Source: Cordilura impudica (taxonomy: Eukaryota; Arthropoda; Insecta; Diptera; Scathophagidae). Taken from it: 64,000 bases of DNA. Each line of letters opens with the position of its first letter. Within the stretch, counting starts at the first letter, position 1. Both the position numbers and the translations under genes were made by a program. The stretch spans positions 233,437,326-233,501,325 of the forward strand of contig OY821517.1 in NCBI GenBank assembly GCA_963682025.1, read 5' to 3'. The notes below the pieces were generated by a model that saw only the letters and a program-made list of their open reading frames with translations, had not been told where the DNA came from and ran no database searches. Positions 11,348-20,987 of the stretch are shown here, in pieces.

Positions 11348-11733
11348 TCAGCCTCGTTCGTCCAATGGTCAGGAAAGTGAGGGACCTCGTACGTTCCAAG
11401 CCGTTTTAGGAACAATCAAAATCTCGCACTACAGATGACTTATAATGAATGGATTTCGGCTTCAAATTTTTACCATGATATTTAAGCTGGTTAATTATTG
11501 TTCTACTATTTTGTTTTTCATTACTATTTTGTTTTCATTATTTGTTGGCTTGAATCGTAGATCAGATTTTAGCTAACGTGGTGGTGCTCAAGCTCTACTA
11601 TTTTCAAAATAATTGGGTGTTCCAAATTTTTAATTGCAGGGGAATTTCTCCTTTTTTTTGTTTTTTCTTTGACATTTTTTCCTAGATGAAGCGGTATTTA
11701 AAATCTTATTGCAGTACTGCAAGGCGGCCGGGA
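11348..11733 (+). other. Remaining 3' non-coding sequence of BEL/Pao-like element
   Basis: It lies between the gypsy 3' LTR and the BEL/Pao right LTR. The first ~30 bases (GCCTCGTTCGTCCAATGGTCAGGA) look loosely like the 5' half of a tRNA, but no complete cloverleaf follows. No gene seen. Confidence 0.4.
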
Positions 11734-12126
11734 TGTTTACGTGAGCGTTAAAGGGGACCCACCGTATTTAACTGAGTGCGCTGTGGTTATTTAAGTCTTT
11801 CGTTACTGACATTCGCTTTTAAATTTGTTCTAAACTCTAAACTTCTAACCGCGGCATTGTATTCGTTTTTTAATTGTTTTTTGACTCTTCAATCTTAAAG
11901 GTCATCGTTTTGGTGTTAAATTGTATTGAATTTATTTTGTATCTACATGTATCTTGTATCGCCATAATGGAAAAAATTAAAAGGAGAGTAATCTTGATAT
12001 TACTTTGAATTTTGTAGAAAAACCTCAATTTTTGTGTTTTAATTTTCTATTTTTTGGTAGCCATAGCTTGCTTGTTGGTTCCAGTTCTCGGAAAACCAGC
12101 CTCAAATTCTGCTTGTGAATTTAACA
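11734..12126 (+). repeat. Right LTR of BEL/Pao-like element
   Basis: This 393-bp direct repeat of 670-1098 starts TGTTTACGTGA and ends TTTAACA, followed by ACCAT at 12127-12131. Confidence 0.8.
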
Positions 12127-12420
12127 ACCATCATCATCAACAGTTCTGTCATCATTCTCAGAATTACTTTTGTCTTCATCTGGAATAACTTCAACGCAAG
12201 GCTCATTACTATTCAAATACGGTAATTCTTTCAACTGTCCGAGCTCTTTCCTGCATGATCCACAAATTAGCAACCGTTTTGACAGCATAGGGGATTTTTT
12301 TAATAAGCCGTCGGAAATATTTCGCATATCTGATGATCTGTGCCACCTTTTGTTAAAGGGATTAAAACAAAAAGAACCAATTTCTTTTTCAAGCTTAGCC
12401 TTTTTAGGAGCCGTAGACAT
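12127..12420 (-). pseudogene. 5' portion of conserved gene of unknown function, cut by LTR insertion
   Basis: The minus strand starts ATG at 12420. It encodes an N-terminal module with a possible metal-binding pattern: CFNPFNKRWH, then an ISDGLLKKSPMLS segment and ICGSCRKELG (Cys-x-x-Cys), then an acidic tail. From memory, this N-terminal module (C-x-NPF...P-L...C-x-x-CRK-x-L) belongs to the same uncharacterised invertebrate family as 1-669. The frame enters the LTR at 12126. If the LTR element and one ACCAT copy are ignored, the frame runs straight from 12127 into 669, so the insertion, not an intron, separates the halves. Likely inactive here. The true function is unknown. Confidence 0.6.
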
Positions 12421-12821
12421 TGTGAAGATTAATTATGTAAGAAATAATGTATATAACACACGTCTAAACTTTAACGCTGTTTCTAAAAAAACTAATTTCC
12501 GAATGTCTTCAGAATGACAATAAATAATTTTTTAAGATCATATAGGTAGTACATTTTAATGAATGAGTCTAAGATCTTTTATTACGGTAAAGAAGTGCTT
12601 ACTGTGGGTTAACCGCATGTTCCATAATAAAAATAATAATGAAGTACATATTTTAACCAAATGTTACCAATGATAATAAAAATAAACTACCTTTAAATTG
12701 TTTTCCTTTTCAACATATTTTTAAATTAAACTACCTGTTAACTTCTACCTCTCCAACCACTTTTTAAAGTCAAGTGTCATAAAGTAATATAAAAACTGGT
12801 ATTTCGGAGAACGGCCATAAA
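12421..12821. other. Upstream flank of the interrupted gene, no gene seen
   Basis: AT-rich sequence. It would carry the promoter of the minus-strand gene, but I cannot point to a specific element. Confidence 0.4.
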
Positions 12822-12822
12822 A

Positions 12823-12853
<31 letters not shown>

Positions 12854-12855
12854 TT
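12822..12855 (-). repeat. (TTTA)n tract, 3' tail of CR1-like element
   Basis: About seven TTTA units on the plus strand, that is (AAAT)n at the 3' end of the minus-strand element. Confidence 0.7.
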
Positions 12856-13071
12856 CAACTGGTAATACAAAAAGCCTTATCGGCCAAAAAATAAAGTATT
12901 ACAAAGCAAATATATAATTCACTATGTCAACTACATAACATATTTTTAATAACCTTACATGTAACTTAAACTAATTATGTATGACATATTTAAATTCAAT
13001 TAAATGAAGACGTATGGCTCCAAACCCAAAAACATCACAAAATCCCTTAATAAATAGAAAAAACTAAAAAA

Positions 13072-16038
13072 CTAAGTCCCAGCCAGAGAGCGATTAAAAT
13101 GATTCAACAGCATTTTCTTGTAAATATTTTTTGAACTAGAAAAATATCTTAGTGCAAGAGGCAGTTCGTTCCAAGTTCTCGCAACCCTAATTAAAAATGA
13201 ATGTGTGAAAATTTCATAATGAATGAGAGGTATTAAAATTTGAGGATTTCGAGACGAATGCAAAAAGCTAAAGTTATTACATAAATCAATAGGAACACCA
13301 CATTTAAGTGTTTTAAAAAAGCAAAGTAAAGTGCGTAGCATTACATAATTATCAAAGGTACATCCTAAAAATTCTATAGCACAACTAGTTACATGGTCCC
13401 GAATTCTAAGATTATAAACAAATCGCAATATTCTGTTAAAAATACGTTCAAGTTTGCCCAGAATAAAGTTTGATGAACCAGAAAAAACCTCTATGCCATA
13501 ATTTAAACTTGACATAAGAATAGCATAAGCCACACGGCGTTTGATGTGTTTTGGCATATAACAATTAAGTGAATACAGTCTTCTTAAAACTAAAAACGTC
13601 TTACTAGAAAGATGGTTAACATGTCGTTCAAACGAAAGATACTGATCTATATAAACTCCGAGACATTTTAAATTGTCCACAAATTGAATAGCTTCACCAT
13701 TGATAGTAAGTAGTGGATGTTGGTAGATATGATTACCAATAACAAACTGAATGGCTTTTGTTTTAGAAGGATTTATCGTTAAATTATTGGCTGACATCCA
13801 GCTTGAGATTGATATCAAATGACTGTCAACAGAAGATTCAAAATTGTGTCCAAGGTTAGCCTCATTGAATAACAATTGTACATCGTCAGCGAAAACAAAC
13901 GATTGGCAAAAGTTGTTACACATAATTCCAATGCATTCATTAAAGTATATTATGAAAAGCAAGGGGCCCAAGACTGAGCCCTGGGGCACCCCAGAAGTAG
14001 CCGCACCTATGCTAGACACAGTATCATTTAACGAAATATATTGAAAACGCTCATTAAGATATGAAAAAATTAGTTTACAAGCTGTTCTGGAAAAGTTAAA
14101 TCTCTCCCTTAATTTACACAGTAAACTGTAGTGATCAATACAATCAAACGCTTTACTAAGATCCAACGAAACCATTATACATTGTTTGCGCTCGTTCAAG
14201 TGCTTTCTAATAGAGTCTGTTAGAGAAAGTAGCAATGAGGTAGAATTATAATTGTTACGAAAAGCATACTGATTCGAATGCAACAAATTATTTTCATTTG
14301 TATAACATAAAATCTGACCTTTAATTAGATTTTCAACTATTTTAGATATTGAAGGTAATATGCTTATTGGTCTTAGATTGTCAATATTAAAACTTCCTGC
14401 TTTGGGTATAGGTACCACGCGTGCTAACTTCCACGATGAAGGGAAAGAAGATACAGTAAGAATGGTGTTCACAATATGAAGGAGAATATTTGAAATAAGA
14501 GGATATATAAGCTTAATAAATTTTATAGGAATTAAATCATGTCCAGTAGCATTTGATTTTATCTGTTTAATAGCTAGAACCAAGTCATATTCAGTGACAA
14601 TATGAAAAGAAAAGCATTCAAATTCATCCACAATATCATTGCAGTTAAAATCATCTATACGACTGGGGCTATAATTACCCAAAAAACTATTATTCAAAGA
14701 TTCAACATCAACCGCATTTAATGGATTATCGTCTGTTCCTACACAACCAAGATTTTTAAGTTTTCTCCAAATTTGTTTACTATCTGTTGTATTAAATAAT
14801 CGTAAACCATATTTTCTACGTTCCTTCCTAATAGTAGACTTAGCTTTATTTCTATATTTGCAATATGTTCGCCAATTGTAATCAGTATTATTACAACGAT
14901 AAGCTTCGAACGCTAAGTCTCTTAGTGATCCAGCTAGCACAACGTTATTAGACTTCATAAAATCTAAATCGTTTCTTTCGCAATATACTCTGGACATAGG
15001 AACTTTACTATGAAGATTATTTATCAAAAGCTCAAAATAACTTAACTGCACATCAATATCATTAGTGCTGAAAATCTGAGTTATATCAAACTCGCCAACA
15101 AGTGCATACAATTGATTATAATCGATTCTACTATAATCTTTAAATTCAACCACTCTATTACAGTTAGTTCTTATAAACTTATACGAAAGATAAATAAAAC
15201 TATGGTACGAGTTTGTAAAAGGACACAGAAATTGGCCAGTATTCTCTACAAAAGAACTATTACTCACAAGAAAAAAATCAATTAGTGAGGTTCTACCTCG
15301 AGCTAAATCTAAATGTGTAGGCATACAATTGTGTACAGTATACAATCCGATTCTATGACACATAGATCGAAATTCATGAGATATTAATTCATTAAAAAGA
15401 TTACGATTGAAATCACCCATAACAATAATGTTAGTGTACTCTTCAAATAACTCACTATGTAAATCCTCAAAGGATTCAATATTGCCATTTGGTAAGTATA
15501 CAACACCAACTAATGTTGGCACACCATTTATGTCCATTACCTCAACAAATAACGATTCACAAATTCCATAATTGGAGCTTTTAAAAACAGTTTTATATTT
15601 AAGTAATTTGGATATATATAAGCATACACCACCACCTTTCCGCAAGGTACCACTATTTGCCGTATTATTTACTACATCACCCTGTCCTAAAACAATATTT
15701 GCATTAACATCTTCTCTACGTGTACGACGATTTGAATTAACATTGGCATCTGATCTTAGTATATGACGATCATTTCTGACAATGTCATATCCAGAAATGG
15801 CTAAAGTTTGAGAGAGAGTTTCACGAACTAACCAAGTTTCCGAAATACCAATAATATCAATTCCTGAACCATGAATAAGGTGCTTAAGTTCTTCCAACTT
15901 AGTAGATCTTGTAGAAGGATTTATACTTTGAACATTTATGTGTCCAAGATTAAGATATCCATTATTGGAACGAAAAGCTGATTGAAGTATAGAATTGTCT
16001 CTAGCAATAGGACCTAAATTATCACTATGGTACATCAA
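13072..16038 (-). CDS. ORF2: APE-type endonuclease and reverse transcriptase
   Basis: The 988-residue product nicks target DNA and copies the element RNA from the nick. Endonuclease motifs run in order: GHINVQSINPS, GISETWL (catalytic Glu), GVVYLPNG, VMGDFNRN (Asp/Asn) and SLIDFFLVSN, with SYHSF where SDH is more usual. RT motifs follow: RPISILPSISKI, DLSKAFDCID, SGVPQGSVLGPL, the catalytic FADD, and a C-terminal thumb region. There is no RNase H. The frame is uninterrupted. The ATG (MMYHSDNLGP) sits just upstream of the endonuclease start. It lies 334 bp downstream of ORF1. Confidence 0.85.
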   Translation of the reverse strand: MMYHSDNLGPIARDNSILQSAFRSNNGYLNLGHINVQSINPSTRSTKLEELKHLIHGSGIDIIGISETWLVRETLSQTLAISGYDIVRNDRHILRSDANVNSNRRTRREDVNANIVLGQGDVVNNTANSGTLRKGGGVCLYISKLLKYKTVFKSSNYGICESLFVEVMDINGVPTLVGVVYLPNGNIESFEDLHSELFEEYTNIIVMGDFNRNLFNELISHEFRSMCHRIGLYTVHNCMPTHLDLARGRTSLIDFFLVSNSSFVENTGQFLCPFTNSYHSFIYLSYKFIRTNCNRVVEFKDYSRIDYNQLYALVGEFDITQIFSTNDIDVQLSYFELLINNLHSKVPMSRVYCERNDLDFMKSNNVVLAGSLRDLAFEAYRCNNTDYNWRTYCKYRNKAKSTIRKERRKYGLRLFNTTDSKQIWRKLKNLGCVGTDDNPLNAVDVESLNNSFLGNYSPSRIDDFNCNDIVDEFECFSFHIVTEYDLVLAIKQIKSNATGHDLIPIKFIKLIYPLISNILLHIVNTILTVSSFPSSWKLARVVPIPKAGSFNIDNLRPISILPSISKIVENLIKGQILCYTNENNLLHSNQYAFRNNYNSTSLLLSLTDSIRKHLNERKQCIMVSLDLSKAFDCIDHYSLLCKLRERFNFSRTACKLIFSYLNERFQYISLNDTVSSIGAATSGVPQGSVLGPLLFIIYFNECIGIMCNNFCQSFVFADDVQLLFNEANLGHNFESSVDSHLISISSWMSANNLTINPSKTKAIQFVIGNHIYQHPLLTINGEAIQFVDNLKCLGVYIDQYLSFERHVNHLSSKTFLVLRRLYSLNCYMPKHIKRRVAYAILMSSLNYGIEVFSGSSNFILGKLERIFNRILRFVYNLRIRDHVTSCAIEFLGCTFDNYVMLRTLLCFFKTLKCGVPIDLCNNFSFLHSSRNPQILIPLIHYEIFTHSFLIRVARTWNELPLALRYFSSSKNIYKKMLLNHFNRSLAGT

Positions 16039-16372
16039 AGTAAAAAAGAATATGTGTTGTTTGGGTGGAGCAAATATTTAATACAAAAGAAGCCATACTT
16101 AACCTATAATTAATAAATACAAATAACATTATATAATTAAAAAAGAAATGTTTTAATAACAAACAATTCTAATTAAAAAAAAAAATAAAATCCAAAACAA
16201 AAAATAATGCTGATAATTGAATAAACAAATTTTAAAGTTTAGATCGCTTACAATAAATTTATTTTTTTCCTATCATAGATTTGTTTATTTTTTAATATTT
16301 CAAAAGCAAATTATGAACAAAATAAAAACAAAACCAATTGGAAAAGTGCTAATATACTTTATAATACTCATC
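16039..16372 (-). other. Spacer between ORF1 and ORF2 of CR1-like element
   Basis: A 334-bp AT-rich spacer without a gene. Confidence 0.5.
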
Positions 16373-17374
16373 TCAGACAGGTTCGCCAAAAAATTCAATG
16401 CATTGCTCAAGATCGAAAGTTTTTTCTGCACCTCCCCCAAGCGGTTTGATTATACATTTAGGAATTGCTCTATTTAACATTTTAAAATACGAAATTTTTT
16501 CCTCCTTAACTAACGATCTACATAATTTTATAAGTTTGGCAGCCATATGAGTAAGATTATCGTTTAAATAAATACGATTCTTAATTTTATAGTTTTCATT
16601 TGTTGTTTTTCCATGACTTTCCTCTTCCACAGCATTAGTCACTACGCCTTTTCTGATTTTATCCTCCGGATCATATATATCAGATAGAAGAAGATTTTTA
16701 TCATTGAAGTATGCTTTCATCAACTGATCACGTAAAGAAATATCATTAAATTTCAAAAGCACTGCAGTGTTTCTTCGTATATACATAATACGTAACATAT
16801 CATTAATGCCAATATTGAGTTTAAAGTGAGCAAATAACGCAAGAACAAGCTTATTAAGATCTTTAAGCTTATTAGGTAAACCAGAAATTACTACATCATT
16901 GCGATTTAATTGATACTGGAGTGAATTATTTGTCAATTCCAGTTCACTTAGCTTCTTTTTTACTTTACTTTCACTGTTTATTACCAAATTTTTATATTCT
17001 AATACTTCATCCTTAAAGGTTTTAAGACTAGAAGATAGTTCTATCCGTATCTCTTTTATAACAGATTCAAATTTCATGTTCAGGTCAGTTTGTTCCCGTT
17101 TGATGTCTGAAGCCAAGCTACTCAAAGATTTTTTGAAATCTGCAAATTCTTTACGAATATCTTTTTTAAACGATGAGTCGGACTCTGTTGTGTCCACAGG
17201 ATTAGCCATGCAGTCTTGACAAGTGAATTTTAAATTACGATTTTTGTCAAGAAGTTGGTATACTTCTTTGGAGACTCCTTCGCAGTCAGTGTGAAACCAA
17301 GTTTGGCAAGTAGTACACAATAAACTACGTTTTCCAGAAACATTCTTTTCACAGCATCCACATAAAGAAGGCAT
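16373..17374 (-). CDS. ORF1: PHD-finger, coiled-coil RNA-chaperone-type protein
   Basis: The 333-residue product starts MPSLCGCC. Residues ~5-55 show a C4HC3 PHD pattern (CGCC, LLCTTCQTWFHTDC, FTCQDC). Next come a charged, heptad-like coiled coil (~75-155; FADFKKSLSSLASDIKREQ, then KKLSELELTNNSLQYQ), a fold with VISGLPNKLKDLNKLVLALF and ILLKFNDISLRDQL-like segments resembling an RNA-recognition-type module, and a C-terminal region. In related elements ORF1 proteins coat the RNA. It is upstream of ORF2 on the same strand. The start is the first Met, directly before the zinc finger. Intact. Confidence 0.7.
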   Translation of the reverse strand: MPSLCGCCEKNVSGKRSLLCTTCQTWFHTDCEGVSKEVYQLLDKNRNLKFTCQDCMANPVDTTESDSSFKKDIRKEFADFKKSLSSLASDIKREQTDLNMKFESVIKEIRIELSSSLKTFKDEVLEYKNLVINSESKVKKKLSELELTNNSLQYQLNRNDVVISGLPNKLKDLNKLVLALFAHFKLNIGINDMLRIMYIRRNTAVLLKFNDISLRDQLMKAYFNDKNLLLSDIYDPEDKIRKGVVTNAVEEESHGKTTNENYKIKNRIYLNDNLTHMAAKLIKLCRSLVKEEKISYFKMLNRAIPKCIIKPLGGGAEKTFDLEQCIEFFGEPV

Positions 17375-18660
17375 TTTTTTTTTATTTAATTATATTGAAT
17401 GTATCAAAGTCCGCGTTGTTTGTAAAGACAATGTATTTTCCAAAGCTTAATATATTCAGTATATAATTGTAAAACAAAAAAGAAAAATTAACGGTTCTCG
17501 ATTGTTCTAGTACATATAAGCAACAATTCAGTGCAAAAGAGATCGCTATACGTTTATACACAATGGAAGTACAATAAAAATCACGTTTGTATAAATTTAT
17601 TGAATCTCTTAACATATGTCTTTTTTATGTACAATAGGCAAATTCACTTTAATTTAACTGTTTTTGAAATAAATTACTTATTTTTCATTTTTAATATTAT
17701 TCCACAATAGATTTAGTGATTAAAAACACTTTAAAATTAATTTCCAATCAGCAGCAAAATTTTACACGTCTATTCCGACATAGTGTTGCCAAGTTTCCAC
17801 CTGATACAAAATAAAATCACATTCAACGTGCGCTCAAAACTACCTATAGGATTGACAAAAAAAAGCCGATATGAAAGGCAAATACAAGACTCAGAAAAAA
17901 TGTTGGGGGTTTAACATATTGCGCGTATTACAGTATCGAAGGTATGAAATTTTAGTTAGGTATGTTACATACCGTCGGAAAGGTTAACTTGTCTAGTTTC
18001 TCAGTATACGTTTTATTTTTAAGGTTTTAGAAACACTTACACACTAATAGGGAACAATTCAAATTAGTGCATATGGTAAAAATTGAAAAACCGTTGTCTT
18101 GAGTTACAAAACATTTTTTTTTTGATAGATATCCCACTCGCATCCCACTAAGCCACCAAAAAGCCCATAAAGGAAAAACCTAAGCTTTCTTTTGAGCAAA
18201 AAAAATCCTTTTTTGAAAAATAGTCAAAAAAAATTTTTGATTTTGCAAAAACAAAAGTCAACAAAATTTTTTATTTTTTTTTTCCGAAAGACTGAAGAAA
18301 TAGCTATCTAAACTATTTGTGACAAATTTTGCTAAGAACAATAAGTAAAAAGTTACATGGATGAGAAATAACTCCTGTTTGGTCAAAATGTCAAATTTTG
18401 ACCCCCTCTAACTCAGAGAGTTCTGGACCGATCTTGTTGAAAAATTGTGTCTAAACTACTATCCAATAGGACTAACCTTGGTGCAAATTTCATCCCGGAA
18501 GACATCGGTTTCAAAAATTGGATCACTTGACATGAAACGCCACATATATATATAGATTCCAAGCTCTGGGTCAGAGTCATCTTAACTACATAACGCTTGT
18601 ATATACTTTAACAGGTTCCCTGTCCAATGTTTCACATATGATACATGTACGGTCTGCCAT
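17375..18660. other. 5' UTR of CR1-like element, then unassigned AT-rich DNA
   Basis: The first ~500 bp are probably the 5' UTR. From ~17.9 kb the sequence has A/T runs and a phrase like 'TCTGGACCGATCTTGTTGAAA' (18421-18442), which is typical of fly dispersed repeats (similar phrasing at 19181-19200). No gene seen. Confidence 0.35.
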
Positions 18661-18733
18661 GTTTATAAAGTCCATGTATCATATACGATACAAATTTACA
18701 GGTGATTTAGAAACAGTTTTGTTAAAGAATCAT

Positions 18734-18815
18734 AAAAGGGGATTTACACTATTAGATTTTGAAGTAATACTGCCCTGATCTAAACACAAAATCTAGTAGT
18801 GTAAAATCCCTTTTA
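18734..18815. repeat. Hairpin-forming inverted repeat
   Basis: The left arm AAAAGGGGATTTACACTATT and onward (18734-18760) pairs with the right arm ending CCCTTTT (18788-18815) with about three mismatches over 27 bp and a ~27-base loop. Several GATACATG-type copies surround it. It resembles a MITE or foldback core. No TSD identified. Confidence 0.55.
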
Positions 18816-18965
18816 GCGATACATATCATACATATATGATACATGTAACGTATGGAATTGAATTTCGTAACGACTCGTTCATGTATCATAGCTGATACAT
18901 GTGCCATATACAGAAATATATATGGGACGTGTACCGTTAAAAATTTATTTTTGTATGTGGACACG

Positions 18966-19110
18966 AACCTGTTAAGGAGAAATGCTGAACTTAAATCCTT
19001 ACAAATTGTTAGAAATAAATCGTTAAAATTTTTTTTTAATATCCCTCAGTTATTCCCAACATTTTCGTTATGTAAGGAAGTTGTTAAGAAAGTGTTACCT
19101 ATATATGGAA
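18966..19110 (+). pseudogene. Non-LTR reverse transcriptase C-terminal scrap
   Basis: The translation includes LRRNAELKSLQIVRNKSLKF, then FNIPQLFPTFSL and EVVKKVLPIYG. This matches the 'LQ-x-x-QN-x-x-LK' C-terminal block of CR1/Jockey-type ORF2 proteins. It is cut at ~19110 by the repeat that follows. No upstream RT remains here. Confidence 0.5.
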
Positions 19111-19720
19111 TATCTATATATGTATATAAAAATGAAAATTTGTTTGTGTGTTTGACATTAATAGGTGGCTAAACCATAGGACCGATCTTCTTGAAATTTT
19201 CACAGTGTGTAAGTTTGTATCGGGAAAGTAAAATAGGATATATTTTTTAATATATAAAGTGGGCGTGGCACCTCCCACATAAAAAAATTTTTTAACATCA
19301 TATATCTGAAGTTCTATGATAGCAAGTCCTGAAACTTTGTAGGAGTACATAAGTTAGTAATAATAGTCTCACTAAAAATGGGCGGAATCAAACAAGTGGG
19401 CGTGGCACCTCCAATACATGGTAAATACATATATCTAGAGTACTATGATAGAAGTCTTGAAATTTTATGCACGTCAATTGATTGTTAATATAAGTAGTCG
19501 TACAAAAAATGGGCGGGATTGGGTTAGTGGGCGTGACACCTCCCATACAAAAAATTATCTGGAGTACTATAAACCCGACCATCTTGAAACCAGGTGTAAG
19601 TTCACGAATGATGAGTGTGAGAAGTTATGTGAAAAATTGGCGGGATCAAACCAGTGGGCGTGGCTGTGCCGAATCTCTGATACCCTCCACCTAAGTTTGA
19701 GTATTGATAATAAATATAAA
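19110..19720. repeat. Dispersed fly repeat with internal monomers
   Basis: Four diverged monomers of roughly 110-130 bp each carry a phrase like 'AGTGGGCGTGGCACCTCCC' (around 19258, 19395, 19527 and 19650) and 'GAGTACTATGATAG'. A second copy of the family is at 52290-53270. This style occurs in Helitron-derived or DINE-like fly repeats, but I cannot fix the class. Confidence 0.6.
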
Positions 19721-19773
19721 CAAAATATTTGAAAAAGTAAACAATTTGGTAAACTTACTACCAAATTATTTCA

Positions 19774-20039
19774 GCAAATACACTGATTTTTTAGCATTTT
19801 TTAATGTATCTCCATATCTTAGACCATATCTTGACACAGTGATGCCTGATTTAACCAATTTCAAATACCAACCTGCTCGTAGTAACGACAAACAATATTA
19901 TTTTAACTTTACCCAGGTAATTACAGACATTATATGGACTCGAGTTGTTATTGGGATTAAGAATGCAAATACTTTATGGAATCGCAATTCATTGTCCAAT
20001 GCGTTACAAGAGAATACCAATAGTCACAATAAGGAATAA
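19774..20039 (+). CDS. Possible orphan exon or ORF of unknown product
   Basis: An 88-codon open frame (from AAATACACTG) follows a good 3' splice-site-like TTATTTCAG at 19765-19773. It ends TAA at 20039 and is followed by AATAAA near 20085. The product (KYTDFLAFFNVSPYLRPYLD, ending ALQENTNSHNKE) has mixed, protein-like composition, unlike the surrounding AT-rich noise. I do not recognise it. It could be the last exon of a host gene or a transposon fragment; chance is also possible. Confidence 0.25.
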
Positions 20040-20119
20040 TACTTTTCAATGTTGTGAGAGCTAAAAATTATGCAGTATTTCAAAATAAAAGTTTCTAAAA
20101 ATCTTGGCAATTTTTGGTT

Positions 20120-20585
20120 TGCCATATACCAGGAAAATGTGTTTTTTTTTAAAGTACTTTAAAGAATTTACTTTTTTTAAAAAAATGTATTTAAAAAAAG
20201 TTATTTTATATGAAAGATCCTTGTTTGAGAAAAGGTAACTTTCTAAGAAAATTTACTTTAAGAAGTTATCCTTTTAAAAAGGTCCTTTTTTTAAAAAAGA
20301 GTACACTTTTTAAGAAAATGTTCTTTTAAAAAAAGGGTAGATTTTTAAGAAAGTGTACTTGTTTAAGAAAAGATGTTTTTTTAATGGTTATTTGTTAAGA
20401 AATAAAATTTTTTAGATAATAGGTACTTTCTAAAACGAGGTACTTTAAACAAAATATATACTTTTTAAGGAAAGGTACTTAAAAAACAGGTATTTTTTTC
20501 AAAAAGGTATTTTAAAAAAGGATACTTTAAGAAAGATACTTTTTGAAGAATGGTACTTCAAAAAAAAAGGTATTTAAAAAAAACA
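20120..20585. repeat. Degenerate GTACTTT/TTAAGAAAA minisatellite
   Basis: Some 20-odd imperfect copies of a ~16-22 bp motif like GGTACTTTTTAAGAAAA fill the stretch. Unit length and sequence vary strongly. No coding sense. Confidence 0.6.
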
Positions 20586-20589
20586 GATT

Positions 20590-20695
20590 CTCCTGTTATA
20601 AGGATCAGGAAAATATATGGTTTATGGGCTCAGGAATTTATTTCGGTGCGTTATAAACGGAATGACAAACTGATATATAAATTATAATTGAATTT
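20590..20695 (+). repeat. Dispersed repeat fragment
   Basis: 'CTCCTGTTATAAGGATCAGG' and 'ATAAACGGAATGAC' recur at about 39894-39990 ('CTCTTGTTATAAGGATCAC', 'ACAAACGGAATTAC'), so this is a piece of a dispersed repeat. Confidence 0.5.
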
Positions 20696-20987
20696 TAGAT
20701 TTTTCTTGGGACGTATAAAAATTTATAAACAATTCTTAATAAATGAACAATCATCTAAACTATTTGGAGAAATCATCTTGATTATTTTTTTATACTAATC
20801 TTATTAATTGGTACTGTTGCTAGGGGATCGACACAACTTATAATTCCAACAAAATGGAATTCATGTCACAAATCAAACCGTGCTCACAACCACTACATAC
20901 CTTGATGACTTCAATAAGTTGCTATTATTCTCATTTACAGAGATGTCTTCATTAGTAATGACAGTGGTTGATTTTGTTTCTAACTTA

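Larger units (their letters stand above)
670..12126 (+). mobile_element. BEL/Pao-like LTR retrotransposon, internally deleted, carrying a nested gypsy element
   Basis: Two direct repeats (670-1098 and 11734-12126) begin TGTTTACGTGA, end TTTAACA and are flanked by ACCAT, so they are LTRs. A TGG-starting primer site follows the left LTR, giving plus orientation. The only coding remnant of its own is the C-terminal end of a BEL/Pao-type integrase at 2298-2527; gag, protease, RT and RNase H are absent. The gypsy element at 2906-11347 lies inside. The LTRs differ by roughly 17 substitutions plus indels by eye, including about 32 extra bases in the left copy near 711-742. The insertion interrupts the conserved gene described at 1-669 and 12127-12420. 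Confidence 0.75.
12822..17870 (-). mobile_element. CR1-like non-LTR retrotransposon with two intact ORFs
   Basis: On the minus strand the order is 5' UTR, ORF1 with a PHD-type zinc finger (17374-16373), ORF2 with endonuclease and RT (16038-13072), a short 3' UTR, and a tail of AAAT repeats. PHD-type ORF1 proteins and short 3' microsatellite tails rather than poly(A) are features of the CR1/L2 group. The 3' boundary is clear; the 5' boundary (~17.8 kb) is approximate because I could not find a target-site duplication. Both ORFs are uninterrupted, so the copy is young. Confidence 0.75.

Noticed and set aside
11351..11400. tRNA-like GCCTCGTTCGTCCAATGGTCAGGA
   Set aside because: It resembles a 5' tRNA half with an A-box, but no anticodon arm, B-box or 3' acceptor arm follows in the right spacing.
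12170..12517. Plus-strand open frame opposite the interrupted gene
   Set aside because: Shadow of the minus-strand coding region, whose Cys motif is recognisable.
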